From: Sthenelais limicola
Lineage: Eukaryota; Annelida; Polychaeta; Phyllodocida; Sigalionidae
NCBI GenBank assembly: GCA_942159475.1
Contig: OW804097.1
Span: 53,464,986 to 53,528,985 of the forward strand
DNA: 64,000 bases
Reading direction: 5' to 3'
Part shown: positions 1-8,764 of the stretch, piece after piece
Numbering within the stretch: position 1 is the first letter of the stretch
How the letters are laid out: each line of letters opens with the position of its first letter
The notes under the pieces: generated by a model
Told to the model about the DNA's origin: nothing
What the model saw: the letters and a program-made list of their open reading frames with translations, nothing else
The model's database searches: none
Program-made: the position numbers and the translations under genes

Positions 1-100
1 GCGGACAGGTGGCGTAGTGGTATTATAATGGGGTGTTATGGGATACTGCTTCCCTTCCTAATGATCCCGCCTTATGCATCTAACAATGCGGCGCACATTA
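1..100. repeat. Inner terminal direct repeat (A2-like)
   Basis: Matches 2935-3034 at a constant offset of 2934, with two differences seen by eye (near positions 89 and 96). In the minus orientation of the element it lies downstream of the YR, where an A2 repeat is expected. It contains TGGCGTAGTGG, which fits a tRNA A-box, but no B-box follows. It may extend left of the window. Confidence 0.85.
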
Positions 101-338
101 GGAAATAAGGAAACAGAAAGTAAAGGCTTGTATTTGGGAATCACATTTTTATTATTCCATTTGTAAAATGGTTGTGATTTGAGAATTGTAAAATTGAAGT
201 ATAATAAAATTTTATTTGTAAATTGATAAGATTATGATTAAAAGTTGGTGATGAAATGATAAATATAATAACCCAAAAGCCAAATGATAGGGTGGGATGT
301 GGAGGGTTAAAATGATTGAAGAATTGTGTGGTAGGTTT

Positions 339-1291
339 TTATTTTGGTACGAGTGATTTGATGAGGTGTGAGTTTACGAATGATGATTTTGGTTTGATAT
401 ACGCTTTATATGCGTTTGAACGCCAGCCAATATAGTCTTGTATTTGGAGGTCTGAACAACCCGCCGAATGTGCTGTGGTAGCCGCCAGTTTTCTTATGCT
501 GTGTAGAGAATACTTAGTATGGACGATGTCACAGTCTTTTAGTGTATTATTCCATACAGACTTCACATAAGAAGTTGGAATGGGCGTAGTCGTACCGGGG
601 AAAACCGCGAAGGCTTGATTTGGCACAGAAGTAGGATCTCTGACCAGCATTAACTTAATGCTGAGGACGACACAAAGATCTTTAGACTCTGATGCTTGCA
701 ATGTGACGGTCTTCTGATCGTACGCTGTTTGAAGGTTTTTGGCTGACTTGATGCGTATGGTGACGTGATCATGTTTAACAGAGATGTCCCCTCTATTAAG
801 GTGGCGAAGGTAGTCGTAGCCTTAGACAGTAGGTGGTAGCACTTCCGACTGCCTCAAGCCGGCGTAGTATAGGACGAGCAAAACACATCTTATATTTTTA
901 CCTAAGTTGTCGTTTGGAAGTGAGGATATGATTGTTCTGAACTGGGAGATCGATAGAACCAGTTTAATCCTTGGTATATACGCCTTATTCTTGATAAGTG
1001 CCTGTACTGCCCACTTCACTCTGTGGCTATCTAGGGGTGAGGTATCAATGTCTCTTTTATTAAACATTACTCGTAGATGTGAGAGATGATTTTGAATAGT
1101 CTTGGGGGATGGAATATATTTGTCTAAATATTCGATATATGCACACACGTGTATGCTGGTGACTTGAGAAATATGTGTATCTATTTCTCTGATAAAAGCC
1201 AAGAATGTTTTCGTGGCGGACCTGTAGTTAGCGAGCGTCCCAGCCGCCCATGCCTGGTCCTGTCTGCGCTGTGCTTTCTCGATCAGCTGCT
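339..1291 (-). pseudogene. Tyrosine recombinase of the first YR element, with an internal stop
   Basis: A phage-integrase-type tyrosine recombinase that would integrate the circular DNA intermediate of a YR retroelement. On the minus strand one frame runs from about 1291 to 339. The N-terminal half ends in AGLRQSEV, the box holding the first catalytic arginine. The C-terminal half has HSIRK (H-x-x-R), then GWRS and AYIKP, which supplies the tyrosine nucleophile. A single TAA at 822-824 splits the frame between the halves. The frame is also closed by a stop just upstream of 1291, where it abuts the RT remnant. All catalytic boxes are recognisable, so it was probably recently functional. Read as a nonsense-mutated copy. 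Confidence 0.75.
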
Positions 1292-1299
1292 CTAACCCT

Positions 1300-1480
1300 G
1301 GGTCTCATCAATCTTATTGGGTGGTATTGACAGTGTCATGTTGGACGCCGAGAAGTCTATGCCAAGCCAAGTGACTTCCCTCGACGGGGCCTGGGTTTTT
1401 TCTGACGCCTCCGGTAGGCCAAGTTCCTAACAGGTCAGACTCTCTGCCAGTCGCATTACCTGTATGCTCATCACAATAGG
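1300..1480 (-). pseudogene. RT remnant (palm/thumb junction only)
   Basis: On the minus strand this encodes VTWLGIDF followed by MTLSIPPNKI, the signature that follows the catalytic YxDD motif in DIRS-type RTs (compare FLGYEI...QTISIPECK in the element at 44-48 kb). A TAG and a terminal TAG interrupt it. The fingers, catalytic palm and RNase H of a normal ~600-aa RT protein are absent. Between this scrap and the gag stop at 1583 there is only about 100 bp, so most of the RT gene was deleted. Confidence 0.65.
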
Positions 1481-1582
1481 GTGCAGATTCGTCGTCGTGC
1501 TCCTGTGTAGTGAGTGCGATGCCGGTAGTGTCTGTAGCTGCTGGTCCTATGGGCGGGGGGCGCCATGGTCTATCCCCGCCCT

Positions 1583-2713
1583 CTACCCGTTTTTTGAGAG
1601 CTGCTGTCCTTGGCTGCGTTGACCAGAGGGCTGGCCGCTGTTGTAGCTGGAATTTGATACTTTAGATTGATTAGTAGCATTTTGCCTTCTTATACATTTG
1701 GAGAAGGCATGTTGGCAGGACTTTCCTATGCTGTCACAATAGGAGCAAATGTGCATGAACTTTATTCCATTTTCACTATGAGTATCGTTATGGGAGCAGG
1801 CAATTTTCTGTGCATTATTAAACATACGACACAATACCTCCGTTTGACTGTTGCTAGCACTAGAACAATTTGTGTCTACCCTGTCATTCTTACTGGAGCC
1901 GGCGTTGCCACCATTTGTAAAAGATAGGCGCACTCTATGCTGGTAAATACGCATTTGGTCGTCCCAGGTAAGTAGGCCCGCTTCTACCTGATCCCACACA
2001 TATTGAGACCAGCGTCTCACCTGGTGCCACGGGCGCTCTAGTGCGTCCTGGGTGACGTCCATTACATGGGACATGATATGTGAATAGTCTCTAGGTTTAT
2101 ATGCACGGTTATCTTGTAAAAGAGCAAGGCAGGCATTTATGTATTGCATTTGCGACATGTTATTTCTAGCGTCTATCTTTTGTTTCACTGTGCGTTCGGT
2201 CTCATTGTCAATGTACATGAATGGTTTAGCGGTTATACTGGCAGCATGAAAATTTTGCATGACATGGGCCTTACCATATAATCCTCTCGCGAATTTCTCC
2301 CTTTCTGCCTCCCGCTCATAGTAGTCGTCTGCCTCTAAGCGCTTCCTAAGCACCTCAGGTGCGGCGAACCGGTTGTGGAGGTGAAGGTGCTCAGCATGGC
2401 GCCTGGGGCTGCTATGGCGTGGAGGCCTGGGTGCCTCGGGGCTCGGACCTGAGCTCCGCGGCGGTGAATTCTGGGCTGGATGTACATGGCTCTGTTGCAA
2501 ATTCTCATTTGCGGTCTGTCTCAATGCTGTGGCGATAAGCGTATCAATTTTAGAATGGAGCATATGTACGTCGTCTTTGACACCGGCAATCTTGGTGCCC
2601 ACAGTATTAATCCTTTCATCCAATCCATGCATTGTAAGGCGTGTACCGGTACTTGCTTTAGTGGCCGGGGCCTTGGTCTTCGGAGTCTTTCTAGAAGTGT
2701 TACCTCTACCCAT
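1583..2713 (-). CDS. gag-like protein of the first YR element
   Basis: Intact 376-aa frame. The N-terminal ~35 residues are rich in K, T and A. A predicted coiled coil follows around residues 30-65, then a P/S/R-rich linker. The middle part (about residues 130-260) resembles the central gag region of the element at 46923-48170. A cysteine/histidine cluster near residues 295-340 (C-x-M-F-N..., HICSYC, C-x3-H-x5-C) parallels the CRLFN/HICAHC cluster of that element. The tail is N/S/Q/G-rich. Known gag roles are RNA binding and particle formation; the assignment here rests on position and the shared cluster. This is the only intact frame in the element. Confidence 0.6.
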   Translation of the reverse strand: MGRGNTSRKTPKTKAPATKASTGTRLTMHGLDERINTVGTKIAGVKDDVHMLHSKIDTLIATALRQTANENLQQSHVHPAQNSPPRSSGPSPEAPRPPRHSSPRRHAEHLHLHNRFAAPEVLRKRLEADDYYEREAEREKFARGLYGKAHVMQNFHAASITAKPFMYIDNETERTVKQKIDARNNMSQMQYINACLALLQDNRAYKPRDYSHIMSHVMDVTQDALERPWHQVRRWSQYVWDQVEAGLLTWDDQMRIYQHRVRLSFTNGGNAGSSKNDRVDTNCSSASNSQTEVLCRMFNNAQKIACSHNDTHSENGIKFMHICSYCDSIGKSCQHAFSKCIRRQNATNQSKVSNSSYNSGQPSGQRSQGQQLSKNG

Positions 2714-2934
2714 TGTAAAGCCGATGTGCGTATATAGTGTAGAAACTGATATAGCACGACAGCAAAGCCAGCAGTATTATATAGGTCGCCTGAATCTTTC
2801 CCAGCGCTGCTGGTGCGACTGGTATCCACCGGTGACCAAATACCCAAAAATATAGTTAGAGGTAGCTGTTGACTCGTTGGGGATTGGAAATGGAATGAGA
2901 CCGGTTGAGGGATTGAAAGGGATTATATATAGTG

Positions 2935-3034
2935 GCGGACAGGTGGCGTAGTGGTATTATAATGGGGTGTTATGGGATACTGCTTCCCTTCCTAATGATC
3001 CCGCCTTATGCATCTAACAATGTGGCGCATATTA
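2935..3034. repeat. Outer terminal direct repeat (A1-like)
   Basis: Partner of 1-100, upstream of the gag in the minus orientation, as expected for A1. Confidence 0.85.
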
Positions 3035-3974
3035 TTGGTATCTTAAAATTTCTCGGTTATAAATTGAATATTTCATGTGAAAAACTGTGAAGAGGTAGTC
3101 TAATATTAGTTGCACAAGTAGCGACGGTGCTGTGCGGGTGCTGTGCGGATGCTGTGTGGGTTTTCGGTGCTGTGCGTCTTTTAGTCATACCGGGTCTGCA
3201 GCTATTGGTGTCCCTTCTCATCCACACCCAGCATGGTGCTATTTCTGCTGCCTGGATCACTCTCTGGATTGCTGCACCAATTCCTTTGATTATAGCCCCA
3301 GTTGAACTTTTGTACGGTGCAGATGTGGGTTAGCTTCGGCTCCCGCATTAACCTCCTTTTTTTCCAGATTACGCGGATAAGAAGGGTTGAAAAGTGGCAA
3401 AGGAATACTTTAACCATCTTCAAGATTCAGTTGAAACCAGTTGTGACGATCCAGCTTGTATAAATAACAGCATTTGGGACATTTTGGTGCGGAGAGAAGC
3501 CTGTTATGTGGTCTGCCCGCCATTAATCTAGTGTGAGAGATTATCGCCCAATCAACCGACCTGAAAGACTATATAGGTTAGCCCCACCAAAGGATTAAAG
3601 TTCTTATAGCCTTCAAAATAGGGCTGTCGGACTTATTGTAGGAGTTTGGTTTTAAGCGGGCCTAGGAGAGTTGATCTGAAAGGATTAACAGCTTTAGCCC
3701 TCACGTAGCGGCCATCTTGCCCATGTAGAAACACTTGTGATTATCTACAGGAGTTTTAATCAGGTGAATGGACCAGTAGAAAACGAAAGTAATCTATATC
3801 ATAGGAACTTTACTGATTGATCGAGATAGGGAAGTGGCTAGTTCCCTGTTAGGGAGTACCTGCTGGCTTAGTGAAACATTATTGGGTTGGACTCAGTTTG
3901 GATGTGGGATGATTACTAAGCCTGCCTTGGTAGTCACATGACATCGATCGAATCGCCAGAAAAAGTGCAAACAA
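3035..3974. other. No gene recognised; probable LINE 5' flank or UTR
   Basis: A short GTGCTGTGCGG-like repetition lies at 3127-3170. Open frames on both strands around 3057-3423 show no recognisable domain. The part after ~3440 may be the 5' untranslated region of the following LINE, but no boundary is visible. Confidence 0.3.
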
Positions 3975-4600
3975 CAGTGGTGAACCTTGATTTGTGAACG
4001 GAGGCATCTATGAAGAAGGCGGAAGACCAAACTCCCAGAAATAAGGGGCTAAAGACTGTACATAATAGTGAGTAGATGTCTTCCAGCGGTGACGATCAAA
4101 GTTCTGATCCAGTGATAAAGCAGATGGTCTCGTTAATACAAGGTTTGAGAAGAGGCAAAAATCGGATTTGGATAGCCACATGGCTAAAATCACCGGGCAG
4201 ATTGCTGCCCATATGCAGAGTATTACTAACAGACAGAATACTGATAAACAGCAAGATATGGGCCTTGAAAAGTTAGAAAAGAGAGGTACCAAAGCTGTAA
4301 ACAAACAGAAAAGAAGTGGTGAACCTTGATTCGTGAACAGAGGCATCTATAAAGAAGGCAGAAGACTAACCTTCCAGCGGTGACGATCAAAGTTCTGATC
4401 TAGTGATAAAGCAGATGGCCTCGTTAATTCAAGGTTTGGAGAAGAGGCAAACATCGGATTTGGATGGCCACATGGCTAAAATCACCGGGCAGATTGCTGC
4501 CAATACGCAGAGTATTACTAATATACAGAATAATGATAAACAGCAAGATGTGGGCCTTGAAAAGTTAGAAAAGAGAGTAACCAAAGCTGAACAGAGCTGA
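3975..4600 (+). repeat. Tandem duplication of the LINE 5' segment
   Basis: The stretch from the shared GGTGAACCTTGATT (about 3980) to ~4290 recurs from ~4317 to ~4585. The second copy lacks about 45 bp and keeps the ORF1 frame. The first copy has single-base changes that break it. Duplicated 5' ends are known from other LINEs, where they can act as promoter monomers; that role is inferred here. Confidence 0.7.
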
Positions 4601-5150
4601 AAAAAAGCTGTGAAAAAAGATGAGGATTACAGGCAGGTGGTCGAAGAGGCTGCCCAAGCTCATGAAGCTAGATTACAAGATGAAAAGTCCAAGCTAGACC
4701 AAAGCTTTATTATCGAGGGGATTCCGAAGAAAAAGGGGTCAGAGAATGCTCCTTACATAACAGGAGCAGTCAAGAGAATTGTCAACCTGGGATTTATGAT
4801 AGTAGTACCAGATGATATAAAGATTGCCAGGGCAGGGCCCCATGTTAGGGTCTCATTCACTAAACAGGAGTCAGCTGAAAGCTTCTGGAAGAATAAGTTC
4901 AACCTCAAGAGCTATGATTTTTCTGACACTAATGAGAAGATGTTTGTGAAAAGGGATCTTCCCAAGGAGTTGAGGGAAAGAGTGGCAAAGACAGAGTTTG
5001 TTGTCAGGCTTGCCAAACGCTCTGGAATTAATGATGCATACTTGTTCAACAGAAATTTACACCTAGAAGGGAGGGTATACTGGCATGATCAGTTTCATAC
5101 CTTACTTGCTAAGTTTAATCCTATTGATCTATCGAGAGAGAGAGAGAGAG
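4403..5150 (+). pseudogene. LINE ORF1: coiled coil plus L1-ORF1-like RNA-binding domain
   Basis: In the first block (4403-4600) a heptad-like, K/E/Q-rich stretch predicts a coiled coil. An in-frame TGA at 4598-4600 interrupts it, and the same frame resumes at 4610. After another charged helix come SFIIEGIPKK, then IKIARAGPHVRVSFTKQE and MFVKRDLPKELRERV. These fit the RRM-like and C-terminal RNA-binding regions of L1-type ORF1 proteins, which coat LINE RNA as trimers. The frame then enters a GA microsatellite (5135-5150) and leaves register. Downstream it continues in shifted frames into the NADAR-like domain. Confidence 0.6.
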
Positions 5151-5655
5151 AGCCAAGACACATTCATTTCCTTTGGCAAAGAGAATCTGTTGTCTATCCA
5201 CGATCAGGCACAGTTCTTCTTAGGGCCATGAATCTTATGCTCATATGGAACAATATCTGGCTTATTCATGCCTTGCAGCGACCCAGGATGCAGCTAGAGC
5301 CCAGTCAACATTACACATGTGGGATCCAAGAATATGTAAAAATATGTTGGACAATGCTAAGGTCAGCTCCCCCAAATACCAGCAATGGGTGAAGGGGATA
5401 GAGGAATAGAGGAAGTGGGAAGTGGTTACGAGTGGCTTAAGGGCAAAAGCAGAGCAAAGTATATATGTTGGGAATTATCTCAGGAGCACCGGAGATAAGA
5501 AGCTGGGGGAGGCTTCCCCTATGTATACAGATGAAATATGGGGAATTGGGAAAGGCCTTATAGATCCTGATGCCCTTGACCACACTAAATGGCCAAGGGA
5601 AGGTAATCGAATCAGTAGGTGTTGGGAGAAAGTACATGTATGTGCAACTCGGTAA
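5151..5655 (+). pseudogene. NADAR/YbiA-like domain downstream of LINE ORF1
   Basis: Read in frame from 5151, then in the +1 register from ~5224 to 5655, the translation has the order of motifs of a NADAR (YbiA-like N-glycosidase) domain: GKEN-LS near the start, YAHMEQYLAY (the EHY/EQY helix), KWEVVTSGLRAKAEQ (the LRAKF-Q helix), LRSTGDKKLGEASP (Ll.TGd..L.E.sp), DEIWGIGKG (D-x-WG-G) and PREGNRI (the G-N-x-L/I turn). Known NADAR proteins act on N-glycosidic bonds of ADP-ribose- or riboflavin-type substrates. One single-base frameshift near 5221-5226 and a TAG at 5407-5409 break it. No other gene start lies between it and ORF1, so it was probably the C-terminal part of ORF1p. Confidence 0.7.
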
Positions 5656-5744
5656 GAGAGCAGCGAAGAAGGGGAGGCAGAGTTAGGAGTGATGAAAGGA
5701 ACATTGACATCTGACCGGAACATCATCCCATAATAACAATCATC

Positions 5745-6826
5745 ATGGCGGCCTTAACACCAAACATGCCTTGCTACCCTTCTGCGGCAGCTGTTCATTA
5801 TGTAATACCATCATCACAAAGGTCAGAAGTAGTCGAATTATCATTAAGATCTTTTAATGCAAATGGTCGCGCTGGTTTGAAGAAGGGGAGAGCTCTATTT
5901 GACAGAATGAAAGACTATAACAGAGGAATCTTTGCATTACAAAAGACACACTTGTGCCCGGCTTCGCAACCGGTATGATGGAGACTGTGGCCTGGCGAAA
6001 TGCTGGTCAGTCATGGCACATGGAGTTGCTATCCTGGTACTGAAGGGTCTTGATTATGAAATTATTTCGAAGGGTAATGATACAGAGGGCAGACTTGTGT
6101 ATGTTGTTCTAGATATGCTTAATATTAGATGGGGCATCATGTCAGTGTATGGGCCAACATCAACGCTTAAGGCCTCGCAGAGTTGTTTCCTGCTTGATAT
6201 AGAAAAGGTCTTGCTGAATGTAATGTACGATAGTCTTGTGATTTTGGGGGACTTCAATATTGACGTCTCTAATAGACCCGCAGAAAAGATATCGGTAGAG
6301 CTGGAATTAGCCAAACTCCAACTGTGCGATGTAATGAAAGAACATGGCAGAGAAGAATACACATGGTATAGAAATGCTCAAAAGTCCCGTCTAGATTATA
6401 TATTTGTGAATGACGTGGTACAAAATAAAATTGTAGAATGTTCATCTGAAGATTGCTACTGAAGAGGTTAAAAGAGGTAGAGGTATGTGGAAACGGAATA
6501 ACAAACTCCTAGAGTATGAAGATGTAATTGATGATATTGGCATCTCAGACCACGAAACAGAATACTATGGTATCTGCCCAATTTTATCATGGGAGTTGTT
6601 AAAAAATAAATGTAGAGAACGATTTATACAACTTGGCAAGGGAAAAGCAGAAGCTAGAAGAATTAGAAAAAGTTCGATGTCTAAAAGGATGGAGGAGTTG
6701 GATAGCATAGTAAACCTAGGAAAATCCCATTACATTGGTGGATATCATGAAGATCATAACCTGAAACTATATGAATATGCGTCTGGATCTTGGAGCCTCA
6801 GGTTGCTCCAGACAGTATTTAATTAG
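5745..6826 (+). pseudogene. LINE ORF2 fragment: AP-like endonuclease
   Basis: Frames 5745-5978, 5932-6462 and 6485-6826 together spell an exonuclease-endonuclease-phosphatase domain, the nicking enzyme for target-primed insertion. Visible motifs are LRSFNANG (N), LQKTH (normally Q-E-T-H, so the metal-binding glutamate is K here), GVAILV, VYGPTS, LVILGDFNID (D-x-N), SRLDYIFVND and ISDHE (S-D-H). The S-D-H part is in a third frame, so at least two frameshifts exist. The linker after it ends at 6826, without the RT that normally follows. The start at 5745 is the first ATG and lies about 90 bp after the NADAR frame closes. Confidence 0.75.
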
Positions 6827-7554
6827 TTTTATGGTAGGAAATTCACACGAATAGTGCCAAATGACATGCCTTATGAGAGCAGGTGCTCATTTATATGCAA
6901 CATCCAAATCCTATCCATACGCTTGGCGAAAAATATGAAGACCTATGGTAATCACATATCACTTAATTACACAAGGCTCTCTAGTTTTTCGATCTTCATT
7001 AGAGATGTGTTCGATTATCCTCGGTGAATCATCGTGAAATAAGTTTAGAATCAATAAATCACATCATTAACGCTTTATGAATTACAGAAAATATGGTCAG
7101 GGGTATTCTATGCTGTAGATCTCTCTTCTGTTCAAGCAATGGCAACATCGGTAATTAAAAGTAGAAGGCATGACGAAATGGTTGGAACAGTTTGATTTTA
7201 ACTTTCCTCTAAAAGATTAACAATTGCATTCTCCGCTACGTACTGAAGAGGGGAGTGGCCGAGAGAATACTGGGAAAACTGTCCGACTTTTGAACTAAGG
7301 TTTTCCTATGAGGGAATCACTGCTGATGCATATAAATTTGGATTTAGTAAGAAAACATGTTGCTTAAAAGGTGACGAGCGTTTTATTGCAATTGGACTTT
7401 CCAGTTTTCTGTGGCTAGCATTTGAATCCGATCGGCGGCACTAGCGATCAGAGCGACGGTATAATGATAAATGGTGTATAGGAAATTCGGGAAAACTGAC
7501 GATCTCTCCACTGTCATTTCCCTATGAAGGAATAATGCCAGGATGACCAGATTT
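6827..7554. other. No gene recognised
   Basis: No open frame of note and no RT motif on the plus strand. Two similar pieces, GGGAAAACTG followed by TTCCTATGA-GGAAT (7270-7320 and 7490-7535), suggest a decayed repeat. The Ngaro element starts at 7555. Confidence 0.3.
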
Positions 7555-7725
7555 CAGATATGTGTAGGTGAAACGTCACCGCCCATATTGGGGAGGGAGC
7601 CTGGCAACGCAACTACGCCACGCTCCTCCTCCATGGTGACGCATTACGTCACAGTCACGCCCCCCTTCCATTCCTCCTGAGTAAACACTCCAAGTCCGTT
7701 ATCCAACCGCTCCACACGCGCAAAA
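7555..7725. repeat. A1 split direct repeat of the Ngaro element
   Basis: A 171-bp copy of 11691-11861 at the 5' end. It begins with the CAGATAT core and stops 47 bp before the gag ATG. Confidence 0.9.
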
Positions 7726-7772
7726 AATTTTAGGGGATTTTTGCAGTTGTTTTTGGTGGAAATTCGGTAAAT

Positions 7773-8681
7773 ATGGGCAAGACACCTAGATTCTGTGATC
7801 ATTGCAAGCAAACCCACGATGGGTCCATTGGTAGACATTGTACAAATGCAAAAGTGGAAGATTTACCTGCAAGTCCTACGGTCAACGGTAGCCCGCTTGA
7901 GCCTGCCGACGATGTGGGAGTGGAGGCCCAGTCATTGTCAAATCGTGTCGATGGACTTGAAGGCATGATGCGAAGTATCTTGTCAGTGGTAGAGAACTTG
8001 GATAAAAAATCGGACACTGCTTCTAGTTCGACATCTGATGCTGAAGTGAATTTCCGTCAGTCTGCACGCTCTCTTCTCAAGAATGGTGAGAGTCATAAGT
8101 CCCGGGAAGATAGTGTGGAAAGTTCTATCTATGAGATTCCTGTACGTCGTCGCAAAGCCAGTTCTTCGCGTAAAAGAGTGCGACCTTTCGACCGTGATCA
8201 ATTCCTGGACAAGGGTGAGACAATCGAAAACTTTGATACTCTTCTTCTGATTAACCTTCAGCTCCTTGAGAAAATGATTAGCGATTCCAGACCATATGAT
8301 GACACTCACTGTATAACAATGACGGAGAAAAATGCATCATCGATGTATACCTTGAAGGCATCCCTACTTTATGATACAGCTGTACGTGTGCGAGCCAATA
8401 AGAAAGGGCTCGCTGCTTTCGGTGACACCCGTCAAGAAGAAGTGCTTCGTCACTATTCATTTGAGAATTCCCGGCGAGCTGTGGCTAACAAGTCGTCTAC
8501 AAGTTCCAACAAACCCAGGAATGGTAAAGATAGGGTTTGCTTCAAGTTTAATGGTGGGGGATGCTCACGTTCTCCATGCGATTTCCCCCACAAATGTTCA
8601 ACGTGCGGTATGACTGACCATGGCGCCAAATCCTGTGGAGCGTCAAAGGAAACAAATAGGATGCGGCTGAGAGTCGGGTAG
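7773..8681 (+). CDS. Ngaro gag-like protein with zinc-finger clusters
   Basis: Intact 302-aa frame, the first ATG after A1. A CxxC...H...C cluster opens the protein (CDHCKQTHDGSIGRHC, residues 8-23). A short predicted coiled coil follows (about 54-75), then a basic RRRKASSSRKRVR patch (~125-138). The C-terminus has a CFKFNGGGCSRSPCDFPHKC CCCH-type finger and a following CxxCxxxDHxxxxC knuckle (about 250-290). Such fingers are typical nucleic-acid-binding parts of gag proteins. The stop lies in the overlap with an open upstream extension of the RT frame (from ~8658), so RT could be made by frameshifting or from its own ATG at 8765. Confidence 0.75.
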   Translation: MGKTPRFCDHCKQTHDGSIGRHCTNAKVEDLPASPTVNGSPLEPADDVGVEAQSLSNRVDGLEGMMRSILSVVENLDKKSDTASSSTSDAEVNFRQSARSLLKNGESHKSREDSVESSIYEIPVRRRKASSSRKRVRPFDRDQFLDKGETIENFDTLLLINLQLLEKMISDSRPYDDTHCITMTEKNASSMYTLKASLLYDTAVRVRANKKGLAAFGDTRQEEVLRHYSFENSRRAVANKSSTSSNKPRNGKDRVCFKFNGGGCSRSPCDFPHKCSTCGMTDHGAKSCGASKETNRMRLRVG

Positions 8682-8764
8682 GGCCCGATAGTGGTGACGA
8701 CTGTTGTCTTGTTTATGATATTTCTTGTAGTTCTCCTGTTGTGAAGGTGCGTAACGATGCCAAC

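Larger units (their letters stand above)
1..3034 (-). mobile_element. DIRS/PAT-like YR retroelement, internally deleted copy
   Basis: Two near-identical 100-bp direct repeats (1-100 and 2935-3034) bracket a minus-strand gag, a scrap of RT and a tyrosine recombinase. The order gag, RT, YR and the direct repeats match PAT/Ngaro-type split-repeat elements. Only the junction-proximal end of the RT palm/thumb region survives, so the copy cannot encode reverse transcription and would need an autonomous relative. The left end runs off the window, so the outer B repeat expected there is not visible. Confidence 0.75.
3975..6830 (+). mobile_element. Decayed non-LTR retrotransposon (L1/Tx1-like) without RT
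   Basis: In order: a tandemly duplicated 5' segment, an ORF1 with coiled coil and RNA-binding domain, a NADAR-like domain, and an AP-type endonuclease starting an ORF2. The usual RT that should follow the endonuclease is not recognisable after 6826. Frameshifts, stops and a GA-dinucleotide run interrupt the frames. Clade assignment (L1/Tx1) is an inference from the ORF1 type and the linker after the endonuclease. Confidence 0.7.

Noticed and set aside
1..100. tRNA gene from the TGGCGTAGTGG A-box
   Set aside because: No B-box, no cloverleaf and no acceptor stem; it lies in a YR-element terminal repeat.
3127..3423. Open frames on both strands near 3.1-3.4 kb as genes
   Set aside because: They come from a GTGCTGTGCGG-like repetition and overlap each other; no domain and no splice context.
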